The notes beneath the pieces are model-generated. The model did no database searches. It saw only the letters and a list, made by a program, of their open reading frames with translations, and was not told the origin of the DNA. 64,000 nt of DNA. It comes from Lachnospiraceae bacterium. Its GTDB lineage: Bacteria; Bacillota; Clostridia; Lachnospirales; Lachnospiraceae. The translations under genes were made by a program, and so were the position numbers. Location: positions 1-64,000 of the forward strand of contig BLMD01000235.1 in assembly GCA_011959925.1 (NCBI GenBank), given 5' to 3'. This document shows, piece after piece, positions 36,087 to 47,454 of the stretch (positions within the stretch are counted from its first letter, which is position 1; the number at the start of each line of letters is the position of its first letter).

Positions 36087-38777
36087 ATGGAAAGAGATTA
36101 TGAGTTGCAATTGACGGATTTTATAGATGTACATACATTACAGAAGATACAGGATTCATTTTCTAAAATGACAGGGATTGCCGTGATCGCCGTCGATGCA
36201 AACGGGGCGGCAGTTACGGAAGGTTCCAATTTTTCCGAATTTTGTATGAAATATACAAGAAATTCTCCCGTCGGCTGTATGCGGTGCTTAGAGTGTGATA
36301 AAAAAGCGGCAAAACTGGCGCTTGAAAAAGGAGAATCCACGATTTACCACTGTCATGCGGGATTGATGGACTTTGCCGCGCCGATTATTGTAAACGGAGA
36401 ATTGTTAGGGTGTTTTATCGGCGGGCAGGTGCTCAAAGAAGCGCCTGATCCTGCGTATATTCAAACGATTGCATCGGAAATCGGCGTAGACCCGGACGAG
36501 TATCTTGCGGCTGCCCGAAAAATTCCGATTTTAAAACAACAGAAGATTGAAGAAGCGGCACAGTTTCTTTATACCGTCGCAGACGTTTTGTCTGATATGG
36601 CGTACAACAAAAATATGGTATACAATACCAATCTGGAACTGGAAAAATCGGCAAATATGAAATCGGATTTTCTTGCCAATATGAGCCATGAAATCAGAAC
36701 ACCGATGAACGCCGTGATCGGCATGGCGGAAATGGCGCTTCGGGAAGAGCTTTCCCCCGCCGCCAGAGAGCATATCAATCAGATCAAAGAGTCCGGGAAG
36801 TCATTGCTTACGATCATCAACGACATATTGGATTTTTCCAAAATAGAGTCGGGCAAAATGGATATCAACCCGGTGGACTATGAACCCATGTCGCTGGTGT
36901 ACGATGTGGGCAATATTGTCATGACAAGGTTAAAAGGCAAAGAAGTCGAGCTGATTCTTTCCATTTCGCCGAATCTGCCGCATAAACTGTTCGGCGATCA
37001 TATCCGGATCAAACAGGTATTGTTGAATATTGCCAATAATGCGGCAAAATTTACGTCCAAAGGGCAGATTGTCATCACTGTGGGGTGCCGTGAGATTTCC
37101 GACGATGCGATCATCCTGCAGTTTTCCGTGGAGGATACCGGGATCGGCATCAAAAAAGAAGATATGGGCAAATTATTTCAGTCGTTCCAGCAGGTAGACA
37201 GTAAACGGAACCGGAACATCGAAGGAACCGGACTTGGGCTTGCGATTTCCAAACATCTTCTGACATTGATGGACGGCGAGATTGTAATGGAGAGCGAATA
37301 TAATAAAGGAAGCAGATTTTCTTTTTCTCTTCCGCAGAAAGTTGCGGACCATACGCCGTGTATCCAAATCAGGGAAGCGTCTTCCATACTGGCGGCGGGA
37401 CTGATCTCCAACCCCTATATCAGAGAAGGGCTGCAGGCGGATTTAAAGAACTTGGGCGTGGAATACAAAGCGCTGCATTCCGAAAAAGACCTTACGGTAT
37501 TTCCGGACGGGAAAAAAGTATTTTTGTTTATCGAACATCCGATGTTTTCGGATTTTGTGAAAGAGTATTTAAGGGCGCGCCCGGATCTGACCGGCGTACT
37601 TTTGATTAATTTTTATGATAATATCAAGTATGACATTTCGAATCTGCTCGTGATCAAAAAGCCTTTGTTTGCATTGAATATCGCAGTCGTTTTAAACCGG
37701 GAGGAACTTCATTTTAATAATGAAGAAGACGACGATAAGGGCTTTGATTTTACCGCTCCGGATGCGGAAGTGCTGATTGTAGACGATAATGCCGTAAATT
37801 TGACCGTTGCCGAAGGACTGTTGGAGCCGTTGAAAATGAAGATCGATACGGCGTTAAACGGCAAAGCCGCCATTGAAAAGATCAGCAAATTTCATTACGA
37901 TATGATCTTTATGGATCATATGATGCCGGAACTCGACGGAGTGGAAACGACGCATATCATCCGCAGATTCCATAAAGAATACGATAAAGTGCCGATCATT
38001 GCGCTGACCGCCAATGCGGTCGAAGGAACGAAAGAGATGTTCTGCCGCGAGGGGATGGATGATTTTGTAGCAAAACCGATCGAGCTGCGTATGCTGATCT
38101 CCAAAGTAAAGAAATGGCTTCCGCCGGAGAAAATACAAAAAGTACGAGGAACGTTAGGCGTCCAGAAAAAAGTAGAGAGCCCGGATGAGATTACGGTAGG
38201 CGATTTAAACGTTGCGTTCGCCATGAAATTCCTGGGGAATGAAGCGCTGTTTTGGACGATTTTGAAGGTATATTATAACAGTATTGAAAAGAAAGCGAAG
38301 CTGATCAAAAAACTGGAAGAGGAAGAAAACTGGGCGGACTATACCATTGAAGTCCATGCGCTGAAGAGTTCTTCCAAACAGATCGGAGCGGCGTCGCTGT
38401 CCGATAAGGCAGCCGCTTTGGAGAAAGCGGGAAATGCCAAAGATGCGGTATTTATTCACCGGCGGACCGATGAAATGCTTGAGCAGTACGTTGCGTACCT
38501 GCCGGTATTAGAGCCGTTTTGTACCGATCAGAAAAAAGAAGAGAAACTTAACAATCCGATCCCGGATGTGGTAAGGCGCGACTGCTTTACAGATATGCGC
38601 CTGGCGATCGATGATCTGGATATGGACCGGATGGGCGATGTGATTTCCAAAATGTCCGGATACAGTTATGAGCCGTGGCAGGAAGAGTTATTTGACCAGT
38701 TGAAGGACGCGGCAGAAGACGTGGATGTAGACCGGTGCGAAGAAATCATGCAGGAATGGGAGAGCAGATCTCAGTAG
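36087..38777 (+). CDS. PocR-domain hybrid histidine kinase with receiver and HPt
   Basis: An 896-residue cytosolic multidomain kinase. A PocR ligand-binding domain (about 8-170) has several cysteines (CMRCLECD, YHCHAGL); PocR domains sense small hydrocarbons or bind metal. HisKA follows with His201 in FLANMSHEIRTPMNA, then an ATPase with NIANNAAKF, DTGIGIKKED and GTGLGLAIS. A diverged receiver-like insert (about 440-550), a true receiver with Asp610 in MIFMDHMMPELDG and an HPt domain with His757 in HALKSSSKQ complete it. No membrane segment is visible. The full phosphorelay (His-Asp-His) could pass phosphate to Asp208 of the preceding protein. Confidence 0.9.
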   Translation: MERDYELQLTDFIDVHTLQKIQDSFSKMTGIAVIAVDANGAAVTEGSNFSEFCMKYTRNSPVGCMRCLECDKKAAKLALEKGESTIYHCHAGLMDFAAPIIVNGELLGCFIGGQVLKEAPDPAYIQTIASEIGVDPDEYLAAARKIPILKQQKIEEAAQFLYTVADVLSDMAYNKNMVYNTNLELEKSANMKSDFLANMSHEIRTPMNAVIGMAEMALREELSPAAREHINQIKESGKSLLTIINDILDFSKIESGKMDINPVDYEPMSLVYDVGNIVMTRLKGKEVELILSISPNLPHKLFGDHIRIKQVLLNIANNAAKFTSKGQIVITVGCREISDDAIILQFSVEDTGIGIKKEDMGKLFQSFQQVDSKRNRNIEGTGLGLAISKHLLTLMDGEIVMESEYNKGSRFSFSLPQKVADHTPCIQIREASSILAAGLISNPYIREGLQADLKNLGVEYKALHSEKDLTVFPDGKKVFLFIEHPMFSDFVKEYLRARPDLTGVLLINFYDNIKYDISNLLVIKKPLFALNIAVVLNREELHFNNEEDDDKGFDFTAPDAEVLIVDDNAVNLTVAEGLLEPLKMKIDTALNGKAAIEKISKFHYDMIFMDHMMPELDGVETTHIIRRFHKEYDKVPIIALTANAVEGTKEMFCREGMDDFVAKPIELRMLISKVKKWLPPEKIQKVRGTLGVQKKVESPDEITVGDLNVAFAMKFLGNEALFWTILKVYYNSIEKKAKLIKKLEEEENWADYTIEVHALKSSSKQIGAASLSDKAAALEKAGNAKDAVFIHRRTDEMLEQYVAYLPVLEPFCTDQKKEEKLNNPIPDVVRRDCFTDMRLAIDDLDMDRMGDVISKMSGYSYEPWQEELFDQLKDAAEDVDVDRCEEIMQEWESRSQ

Positions 38778-38792
38778 GAGGAAATTTTTAAA

Positions 38793-39092
38793 ATGGTAAA
38801 ACATATCATATTGTGGCAGTTAAAAGAAGAATGCCGAAACGAAAAAGATGCGGTGAAACAGGGAATCAAACAGGGCCTGGAATCACTGCAGGGAAAAATC
38901 CCGGGCCTGATTGAAATTCATGTTCTGACCGACGGACTTGCGTCTTCCAATGCGGATGTGATGCTGGATTCTGCATTTACGGACGAGGAGGCATTAAAAA
39001 GTTATGCTGTTCATCCGGAACATGTAAAAGTGGCGGATACTGCCGTACGGCCGTATACCCGGACGCGCGTATGCATGGATTATGAAATCTAG
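38793..39092 (+). CDS. Dabb (stress-responsive A/B barrel) family protein
   Basis: A 99-residue dimeric alpha-beta barrel protein: VKHIILWQLKEEC at the start, KIPGLIEIHV, LDSAFTDEEALKSYAVHPEHVKV in the typical order. Dabb proteins are small; many have no known activity. An AGGAGGAAAT site sits before its ATG. It is 15 bp after the kinase, probably the end of that operon, because a very strong terminator follows. Confidence 0.88.
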   Translation: MVKHIILWQLKEECRNEKDAVKQGIKQGLESLQGKIPGLIEIHVLTDGLASSNADVMLDSAFTDEEALKSYAVHPEHVKVADTAVRPYTRTRVCMDYEI

Positions 39093-39135
39093 TGCAGTAA
39101 GGTCAAGGGAGAAAAGAATTACAGGATATCGTTCT

Positions 39136-39180
39136 AAAACAGGGAACTGCGCAGGATACGCAGTTCCCTGTTTTGATTTT
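39136..39180 (+). terminator. Strong terminator after the Dabb gene
   Basis: A perfect 16-bp stem, AAAACAGGGAACTGCG (39136-39151) with its complement at 39159-39174, 7-base loop, followed by further T residues. Confidence 0.9.
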
Positions 39181-39199
39181 TGCAGATATGAAAAATTAC

Positions 39200-39228
39200 T
39201 TGACAGCACTACTATACGGCTGTATAAT
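39200..39228 (+). promoter_or_regulatory. Consensus promoter of the blaI-M56 operon
   Basis: TTGACA (39200-39205), 17 bp, TATAAT (39223-39228). It is a perfect sigma-A promoter overlapped by operator palindromes, which fits strong expression under repression. Confidence 0.9.
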
Positions 39229-39247
39229 GAATTATACGATCGTATAA
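39213..39247. promoter_or_regulatory. Two BlaI/MecI-type operator palindromes
   Basis: TATAC-GGCT-GTATA (39213-39226) covers the spacer and the -10. TTATACGATCGTATAA (39232-39247) is a perfect 16-bp palindrome covering the start of transcription. Both share the TATAC/GTATA half-site. The arrangement is that of BlaI-type autorepression. Confidence 0.8.
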
Positions 39248-39261
39248 CAAAGGAGGCAGAC

Positions 39262-39645
39262 ATGGGAACGAACCTGAAAAAGCTGGGAGAAGCAGAACTG
39301 GAAATTATGCAGGTAATTTGGGACAGTGAAACGTCCGTTACTTCAAACTTTATTTTAAAGGAATTACAGGGACGAAGGCAGTGGCGGCTTTCTACCTTAA
39401 TGACATCATTGACAAGACTGGCGGACAAGGGATTTATCCAATGTGACCGTTCGACGGGAATGAATCTGTATACTTCAATTATTTCGGAAAATGAATATAA
39501 ATCCGGGGCGAGTCAACATTTTCTCGAAAAGCTGTATAATAATTCCATACAGAATATGATTGCTACATTATATAATAACAGGGCGATTAAAAATTCTGAT
39601 ATCGAAGAACTTAGAAACTTTCTGGATGGATTGGAGGATGAATGA
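39262..39645 (+). CDS. BlaI/MecI-family transcriptional repressor
   Basis: A 127-residue winged-helix repressor of the BlaI/MecI/CopY family: LGEAELEIMQVIWDSE, TLMTSLTRLADKGFI and a C-terminal dimerisation helix. The start is ATG 39262 after AAGGAGG; the long upstream frame extends into the terminator and is not coding. Its TGA overlaps the ATG of the M56 gene. In the family, the M56 partner cleaves or inactivates the repressor on sensing a signal (beta-lactam in staphylococci). No beta-lactamase gene is adjacent here, so the controlled target may be the operon itself. Confidence 0.9.
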   Translation: MGTNLKKLGEAELEIMQVIWDSETSVTSNFILKELQGRRQWRLSTLMTSLTRLADKGFIQCDRSTGMNLYTSIISENEYKSGASQHFLEKLYNNSIQNMIATLYNNRAIKNSDIEELRNFLDGLEDE

Positions 39646-41585
39646 TGGCAGATATTTGGTTATCTCTTTTTGAAATTTCAGTGTCCGTCGGACTGTTGGT
39701 CATTGTATTGATTGCGCTTACGCCGTTTTTAAATCAAAGATATGCTGCAAAATGGAAATGCCTGATTTGGATCTTTCTTTCCGTGAGGCTGCTTGTACCA
39801 TTCCGTGTTGGAAACGTGCAGTTTATTATGGATGCGCTGTCGCAGACGAAACCGCAGACGGTGCATGAATCGGAGGAGACATACGCGGATGCTGCGGCGG
39901 ACGCTGCGGTACCGGCTCGACGGATTGTGGTTGAGATTCCGGCGCAGATGACCGATCCCATTGCCGCACAGTCCGGACAAGACAATCCGGACATATCCAT
40001 TCTTGATATCGCGGTGTTCATTTGGATGATTGGCAGCCTGGCGTTTCTGCTCGTACATTTGATCAGTTATTCTTGTTATAAACGTCAGGTGATAAGAAAT
40101 GGGAAGCGTATCGAGGATGCACATATTTTAAGTCAGATGCTGGAACTGAAACGTGAATTAAAGATCCGGCGAACCATCCGGGCGATCGAATACGACGAAG
40201 CCGAAAGTCCCATGATCCTGGGGTTTTTGAAACCCGTGCTGCTATTGCCGGCAGAGCAGTATAGTTCCGAAGAATTGTTTTTTATTTTAAAGCATGAAAT
40301 GGTTCATTTAAAACGGGGAGACGTCTATGTGAAATTGCTTTTTGTAACAGCGAATGCCGTTCACTGGTTCAATCCGTTGATTTGGCTGATGCAGAAAGAG
40401 GCCGTGGTGGATATAGAACTTTCCTGTGATGAAAGAGTTACGCAGGGCGCAAGTTATGCCGTACGAAAGGCATATACAGAAACTCTGCTGTCTATGCTCC
40501 ATAAGCGATGCGTCAGGAGAACCGCTTTATCGACTCAATTTTATGGAGGTAAAAAAATTATGAAAAAACGTTTTAAAAATATTTTAATGAAAAACAGAAA
40601 GAAAAACGGAATCTGCATCTTACTGTGCGTCGTTATCGCAACCATCGGCTGCGGGACGCTGGTAGGCTGTTCCGTTGCAAAAAAGGATACCGAAACAGGG
40701 AAGCTGCAAACGGAGGGTACAGGAAATGCATCTGACCCGTTTGGGAAGGAAGAGGATCTGACAGAACCGATATCCGTTTTGCATGATTCCGGAGAAAGTC
40801 CTGTATTAGACGATACAACCATGCTTACCTTTTTTAAAGAAGGAGAAGAAGAGCAAAAGGAAGCGGTGCTTGCGGCAGGGGACGGATATTCGATTTACCT
40901 GCCCAGGAATGAATGGGAGCCGTCCGGTCCTGATCTCTGGAGGACGGCAGCCAATGAGCAGGTTCGGCTTTGGATCACGCATTTTATAGGCGAATCGATG
41001 GAATCTGCCGATCAGGCACTGGAGGAGATGGGTTATGTCACAGAGGAGAATGCGCATAAGCGGAAAGAGGAAGGCGATTTGATCTTTTATGCCGGACTGA
41101 AAGAATTTGAAGATGACGTATGGGGAATCTTCTATTGTTATCCGACAGATGCGCAGGAGGGCTGGGGAAGAGAACTGCCTGTGATTGCAGAGACATTTGC
41201 GGTGTCGGCAAAGACAGATGGCGTTAACAGCGTTCCGTTCGATCCGTCAGCCGAATATCTGGCAGATCAGGATTGCCAGGAGATCCAAGATATGGTGGAT
41301 CAGTTTGCAAAAGCTTATTTTGACGGTAATGCAGACGCCATTCGGAAATTTCTGGTAAATACATATGAAGGAGAAATTGACACATATCAGAGTACAGGCA
41401 AGATCAGTGATTTTACGGTAAAGGGGCTGTCGGATACGGATGAGAAAAAAATCGAACATGGAACATACACCGCTTCCCTGGAATTTAAGGACAGCAATCA
41501 GGAAGATATGTTTCATTATTTGACATTTTTGCTTAGCAGACAGGGAGACAGCTGGAAAATACAATCGTATGGTTTGGAGGGATAG
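39642..41585 (+). CDS. M56 (BlaR1/MecR1-like) sensor metalloprotease with extracellular domain
   Basis: A 647-residue membrane protein. Helices at about 8-25, 35-50 and 120-140 lead to the zinc protease loop with HEMVH (His218) and the downstream WFNPLIWLMQKE and LSCDERV. A fourth helix lies at about 323-345, and an extracellular C-terminal domain (about 345-647) ends with a small DUF-like sub-domain (FAKAYFDGNADAIRKF). Unlike BlaR1, no penicillin-binding motif (SxxK) was noticed in the C-terminal part. An internal ribosome-like GGAGGT at 40545-40550 precedes an in-frame ATG at 40560 which would give a separate lipoprotein (see findings). Confidence 0.85.
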   Translation: MMADIWLSLFEISVSVGLLVIVLIALTPFLNQRYAAKWKCLIWIFLSVRLLVPFRVGNVQFIMDALSQTKPQTVHESEETYADAAADAAVPARRIVVEIPAQMTDPIAAQSGQDNPDISILDIAVFIWMIGSLAFLLVHLISYSCYKRQVIRNGKRIEDAHILSQMLELKRELKIRRTIRAIEYDEAESPMILGFLKPVLLLPAEQYSSEELFFILKHEMVHLKRGDVYVKLLFVTANAVHWFNPLIWLMQKEAVVDIELSCDERVTQGASYAVRKAYTETLLSMLHKRCVRRTALSTQFYGGKKIMKKRFKNILMKNRKKNGICILLCVVIATIGCGTLVGCSVAKKDTETGKLQTEGTGNASDPFGKEEDLTEPISVLHDSGESPVLDDTTMLTFFKEGEEEQKEAVLAAGDGYSIYLPRNEWEPSGPDLWRTAANEQVRLWITHFIGESMESADQALEEMGYVTEENAHKRKEEGDLIFYAGLKEFEDDVWGIFYCYPTDAQEGWGRELPVIAETFAVSAKTDGVNSVPFDPSAEYLADQDCQEIQDMVDQFAKAYFDGNADAIRKFLVNTYEGEIDTYQSTGKISDFTVKGLSDTDEKKIEHGTYTASLEFKDSNQEDMFHYLTFLLSRQGDSWKIQSYGLEG

Positions 41586-41624
41586 GAGCAGAATCCCGGG
41601 AAAAGCCGCAGGACGGATTACTTC

Positions 41625-41668
41625 AGAAAAGCGTTTGTTGGAAAAAACCAAGGAACGCTTTTCTTTTG
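41625..41668 (+). terminator. Terminator after the M56 gene
   Basis: A perfect 11-bp stem AGAAAAGCGTT (41625-41635) / AACGCTTTTCT (41654-41664) followed by TTTG. Confidence 0.75.
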
Positions 41669-41757
41669 CAGCTCACAAAGAAAATGCAGACGTATGGGAT
41701 ATGCAGGAGAGTGCCCCATATGAAATATAAACAAAGTATAAATTTCAAAAATAACTG

Positions 41758-41786
41758 TTGACAAAGGTGTGGTTAGGTGCTATCTT
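41758..41786 (+). promoter_or_regulatory. Promoter of the hrcA heat-shock operon
   Basis: TTGACA (41758-41763), 17 bp, TATCTT (41781-41786), with the CIRCE element 14 bp downstream. Confidence 0.85.
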
Positions 41787-41799
41787 ATCAATGTAAATA

Positions 41800-41826
41800 T
41801 TAGCACTCTTGATTAATGAGTGCTAA
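41800..41826. promoter_or_regulatory. CIRCE operator
   Basis: The exact CIRCE consensus TTAGCACTC-N9-GAGTGCTAA, between the promoter and hrcA. HrcA binds it to repress the operon until unfolded proteins titrate the GroE chaperone. Confidence 0.98.
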
Positions 41827-41850
41827 CAAAACCGGCACAGGAGAGAAAGC

Positions 41851-42885
41851 ATGGACGGATTGGATGAGAGAAAGGTCAAAATATTAGAGGCGATCATCCG
41901 TACGTATTTGGAAACAGGAGAACCGGTCGGTTCCCGGACGATTTCAAAATATACGGATCTGAATTTGAGCTCCGCCACGATTCGCAATGAAATGTCGGAT
42001 TTAGAAGAACTTGGCTATTTAACGGCTCCTCATACTTCCGCAGGCAGGATTCCTTCGGATCAGGGATATCGTTTTTATGTCGATCATCTCTTAAAGAGCA
42101 AAGACAAAGAGATATCCGATATGAAAGAGTTCGTTATTGAACATACGGAGAAGATGGAAAAGGTTTTAAAACAGGTGGCAAAAGTATTGGCGCAGACGAC
42201 CAATTACGCGACTATGATCTCTTCTCCGAACTACAATGCCAACAAAGTAAAATTTATTCAGCTGTCCCAATTAGACGAAAATCAGCTTCTGGCAGTCATT
42301 GTTATGGAGACAAACATTGTCCGCAATAAGATCATTCCGCTGCGGGAGCCTTTGGACAATGAAACGATGCTGAAATTAAACGTTCTGCTCAATTCCACGT
42401 TAAACGGCCTGTCGATTCCGCAGATCAATCTCGGAACGATCAGCAAAATGAAAGAACAGGCGGGAGACCACAGCGATATTGTGGGAGTCGTTCTGGATGC
42501 GGTGGCAGAGTCCATCAGCCAGGAGGAACTGGAGATTTATACCAGCGGGGCGACCAACATTTTTAAATATCCGGAGCTTTCCGATTCCAGGAAAGCCAGT
42601 GAATTGATTTATACATTAGAAGAAAAGCAGCAGCTTGCGGCTTTGGTTTCCGACAGCCTAAGCAGCGAAACGGAAACCGGAATCCAGGTGTATATCGGGA
42701 ATGAAAGCCCGATCCAGACGATGAAAGACTGCAGCGTTGTTACGGCAACGTATGAATTAAGCGAAGGCGTCAAAGGAACGGTGGGGATTATCGGACCCAA
42801 GCGCATGGACTATGAGAAGGTTATGGACAGTTTAAAAGAGCTGAAAACGCAGCTGGACGGCATTTTGAAGAAGCCATCCACTTAA
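41851..42885 (+). CDS. hrcA: Heat-inducible repressor HrcA
   Basis: A 344-residue CIRCE-binding repressor. The N-terminal winged helix includes LDERKVKILEAIIRTYLETG, VGSRTISKYTDLNLSSATIR and LEELGYLTAPHTSAGRIPS (residues 3-70); a GAF-like dimerisation region follows. It is first in the operon just after CIRCE, so it represses its own synthesis together with grpE, dnaK and dnaJ. Confidence 0.97.
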   Translation: MDGLDERKVKILEAIIRTYLETGEPVGSRTISKYTDLNLSSATIRNEMSDLEELGYLTAPHTSAGRIPSDQGYRFYVDHLLKSKDKEISDMKEFVIEHTEKMEKVLKQVAKVLAQTTNYATMISSPNYNANKVKFIQLSQLDENQLLAVIVMETNIVRNKIIPLREPLDNETMLKLNVLLNSTLNGLSIPQINLGTISKMKEQAGDHSDIVGVVLDAVAESISQEELEIYTSGATNIFKYPELSDSRKASELIYTLEEKQQLAALVSDSLSSETETGIQVYIGNESPIQTMKDCSVVTATYELSEGVKGTVGIIGPKRMDYEKVMDSLKELKTQLDGILKKPST

Positions 42886-42913
42886 CGGATAAAAAGAGAA
42901 AGGTGGTAATTAA

Positions 42914-45462
<2,549 letters not shown>

Positions 45463-45483
45463 ATCATTTAAAGATAAAGATAC

Positions 45484-45538
45484 CATGGTTCAGACACACT
45501 CCAAAGCAGTATACACGCCGGAGTGTGTTTGAACCATG
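45484..45538. repeat. Long 19-bp hairpin between dnaK and dnaJ
   Basis: CATGGTTCAGACACACTCC (45484-45502) pairs with 45520-45538, with one G-U pair and a 17-base loop. No T-run follows, so it is not a normal terminator; it may be an RNA-stability or processing element that separates dnaK and dnaJ levels. Confidence 0.7.
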
Positions 45539-45576
45539 CCTTGTAACCGGATCATCATGATAAGAGGGAATGGATT

Positions 45577-46737
45577 ATGGCAGAAAAAAGAGATTATTAT
45601 GAGGTGTTGGGCGTTGACAAACACGCGGATGACGCCGCTTTAAAAAAAGCGTTCCGTCAGCTTGCCAAAAAATATCATCCGGATATGAATCCGGGCGATC
45701 AAGAGGCGGAGCAGAAGTTTAAAGAAGTGCAGGAAGCCTATGCCGTATTGAGCGACGCCGAGAAAAGAAGGCAGTATGACCAGTTTGGCCATGCGGCGTT
45801 TGACGGAGGCGGAGGCGGAGGTGGATTTGACTTTTCCGGCATGGATATGAGCGATATTTTCGGCGATATCTTCGGCGATTTTTTCGGCGGAGGAAGACGA
45901 AGTGCGGATCATGGACCGAGAAAGGGTGCAAATTTACGGGCAAGCGTAAGGATTACGTTTGAAGAATCGATTACCGGATTGGAAAAAGAGCTGGAGATCG
46001 TATTGAAAGACGAGTGCGGTACCTGTCACGGTACGGGAGCAAAACCGGGGACAACTCCGGAGACGTGTCCGAAATGCGGCGGTAAAGGCAAGGTGATGTA
46101 CAGCCAGCAGTCTTTATTCGGCATGGTACAGAATGTGCAGACGTGTCCGGAATGCGGCGGCTCCGGCAAAGTCGTCAAAGAGAAATGTTCCGACTGCCGG
46201 GGAAGCGGATATATCGCATCCAAAAAAAGAATCAAAGTTACGATACCCGCAGGCATTGACAACGGGCAGAGCGTCAGGATCCGGGATAAGGGCGAGCCGG
46301 GCAGAAACGGCGGTCCGAGGGGCGATCTTTTGGTAGAAGTTCTCGTGTCCAGACATCCGATTTTCCAGAGACAGGATATGAATATTTATTCGACTGCGCC
46401 GATTTCTTATGCGCAGGCGGCGCTGGGCGGAGAAGTCCGCATCTCTACGGTAGACGGCGACGTGCTTTACGATGTCAAAGCGGGAACGCAGACGGATACC
46501 AGAATACGCCTGAAAGGCAAAGGCGTGCCTTCGCTTCGAAATAAGGCGGTACGGGGCGACCATTACGTAACGTTAGTCGTTCAGGTTCCTACTAAATTAA
46601 ATGAAGCGGCCAAAGAAGCTTTGCGTAAATTCGATGCGGAAACAGGAAATTCTCTGCATACGAACGGCAAAGCGCCGGAAAAACCAAGAAAAAAGAGCTT
46701 TAAAGAAAAGATCAAAGAGCAATTCGAAGATTTATAG
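45577..46737 (+). CDS. dnaJ: Chaperone DnaJ (Hsp40)
   Basis: A 386-residue type I DnaJ that stimulates DnaK ATPase. J-domain (1-70) with HPD in [11 protein letters not shown], a Gly/Phe region (about 75-110, [17 protein letters not shown]), four zinc-binding repeats ([33 protein letters not shown], about 147-215) and C-terminal substrate-binding sheets. AAGAGGGAA precedes the start. Confidence 0.97.
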   Translation: MAEKRDYYEVLGVDKHADDAALKKAFRQLAKKYHPDMNPGDQEAEQKFKEVQEAYAVLSDAEKRRQYDQFGHAAFDGGGGGGGFDFSGMDMSDIFGDIFGDFFGGGRRSADHGPRKGANLRASVRITFEESITGLEKELEIVLKDECGTCHGTGAKPGTTPETCPKCGGKGKVMYSQQSLFGMVQNVQTCPECGGSGKVVKEKCSDCRGSGYIASKKRIKVTIPAGIDNGQSVRIRDKGEPGRNGGPRGDLLVEVLVSRHPIFQRQDMNIYSTAPISYAQAALGGEVRISTVDGDVLYDVKAGTQTDTRIRLKGKGVPSLRNKAVRGDHYVTLVVQVPTKLNEAAKEALRKFDAETGNSLHTNGKAPEKPRKKSFKEKIKEQFEDL

Positions 46738-46855
46738 AGGACATGTAGTACCATTTTCCTATTGTTGCCTTTCCCTAGATGTTGTATGCTAAAATGCAAA
46801 TGGTGACGGTTGAAACGCCATATCTTGTTGGAGATTGCAGGAAAGGAAGCAAAGT

Positions 46856-47383
46856 ATGGATCGGGCATATGCAATGACAGAGGACGTTGTAAGTTACATT
46901 TCAGACTGGCGTTTCCCCAGAACAACAGATCGAAGATCGGAAGAGAGGACATATTCTGACGAGAGAGCAAGGCTTAAGCGTCAGCAGCAGCAGTTGGAGT
47001 ATGAAAGACAGGAATTTTTAAGAGCCAAGGCATTTGAAGAGAAACGCATGGAAAAAGAAAAGCGTATCTTTGATATGGAATGGAAGATGCTGGAGGAAGG
47101 ATGGAGAAGACTGGCTGCCGAACGGGAGCAGTTAGAGAGATTCCATTCGGGCGGAGAAGACGAAGAAACAAGTGAATTTATCTTCCGCAATATGTCGGTC
47201 TCCCTGTTTTTCAGCGGTGTAAAGAATACGCGCGCGTTAAAGAAACGCTATAAAGATCTGATCAAGATTTTTCATCCGGATAACGGAGCCGGAGATACGG
47301 AAGTTCTTCAGCGGATCAATGAAGAGTATGAAACCTTAAAAGAAAGCCTGGGAAGCGTAAAAAGCCGTATTTTTCAGGACTAA
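46856..47383 (+). CDS. Coiled-coil protein with C-terminal J-domain
   Basis: A 175-residue protein. Residues 45-105 form a continuous charged helix (Glu/Arg/Lys/Gln-rich, KRQQQQLEYERQEFL, EKRMEKEKRIFDMEWKML), and residues 130-170 contain the J-domain core ALKKRYKDLIKIFHPDNG with the invariant HPD. Helix I is short or atypical. The start is ATG 46856 after GGAAAGGAAG; an upstream TTG frame overlaps that site. It follows dnaJ by 118 bp and may be in the heat-shock operon or under its own promoter. This arrangement (coiled coil first, J-domain last) is unlike DnaJ; the likely role is a specialised DnaK co-chaperone with unknown client. Confidence 0.75.
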   Translation: MDRAYAMTEDVVSYISDWRFPRTTDRRSEERTYSDERARLKRQQQQLEYERQEFLRAKAFEEKRMEKEKRIFDMEWKMLEEGWRRLAAEREQLERFHSGGEDEETSEFIFRNMSVSLFFSGVKNTRALKKRYKDLIKIFHPDNGAGDTEVLQRINEEYETLKESLGSVKSRIFQD

Positions 47384-47405
47384 CAGCAGATAAAGTAAAA
47401 CAGTG

Positions 47406-47437
47406 CCGTTGCACAATGCGTGCAGCGGTTATTTTTT
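47406..47437 (+). terminator. Terminator after the coiled-coil J-protein
   Basis: CCGTTGCAC (47406-47414) pairs with GTGCAGCGG (47420-47428; one G-U), 5-base loop, then TTATTTTTT. The prmA ribosome site follows at once, so some read-through may occur. Confidence 0.75.
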
Positions 47438-47454
47438 GAATGGAGGCGCATGGC

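Noticed and set aside
39082..39261. N-terminal extension of the BlaI-like protein
   Set aside because: It runs through a strong terminator, the promoter and operators; the ATG at 39262 has AAGGAGG.
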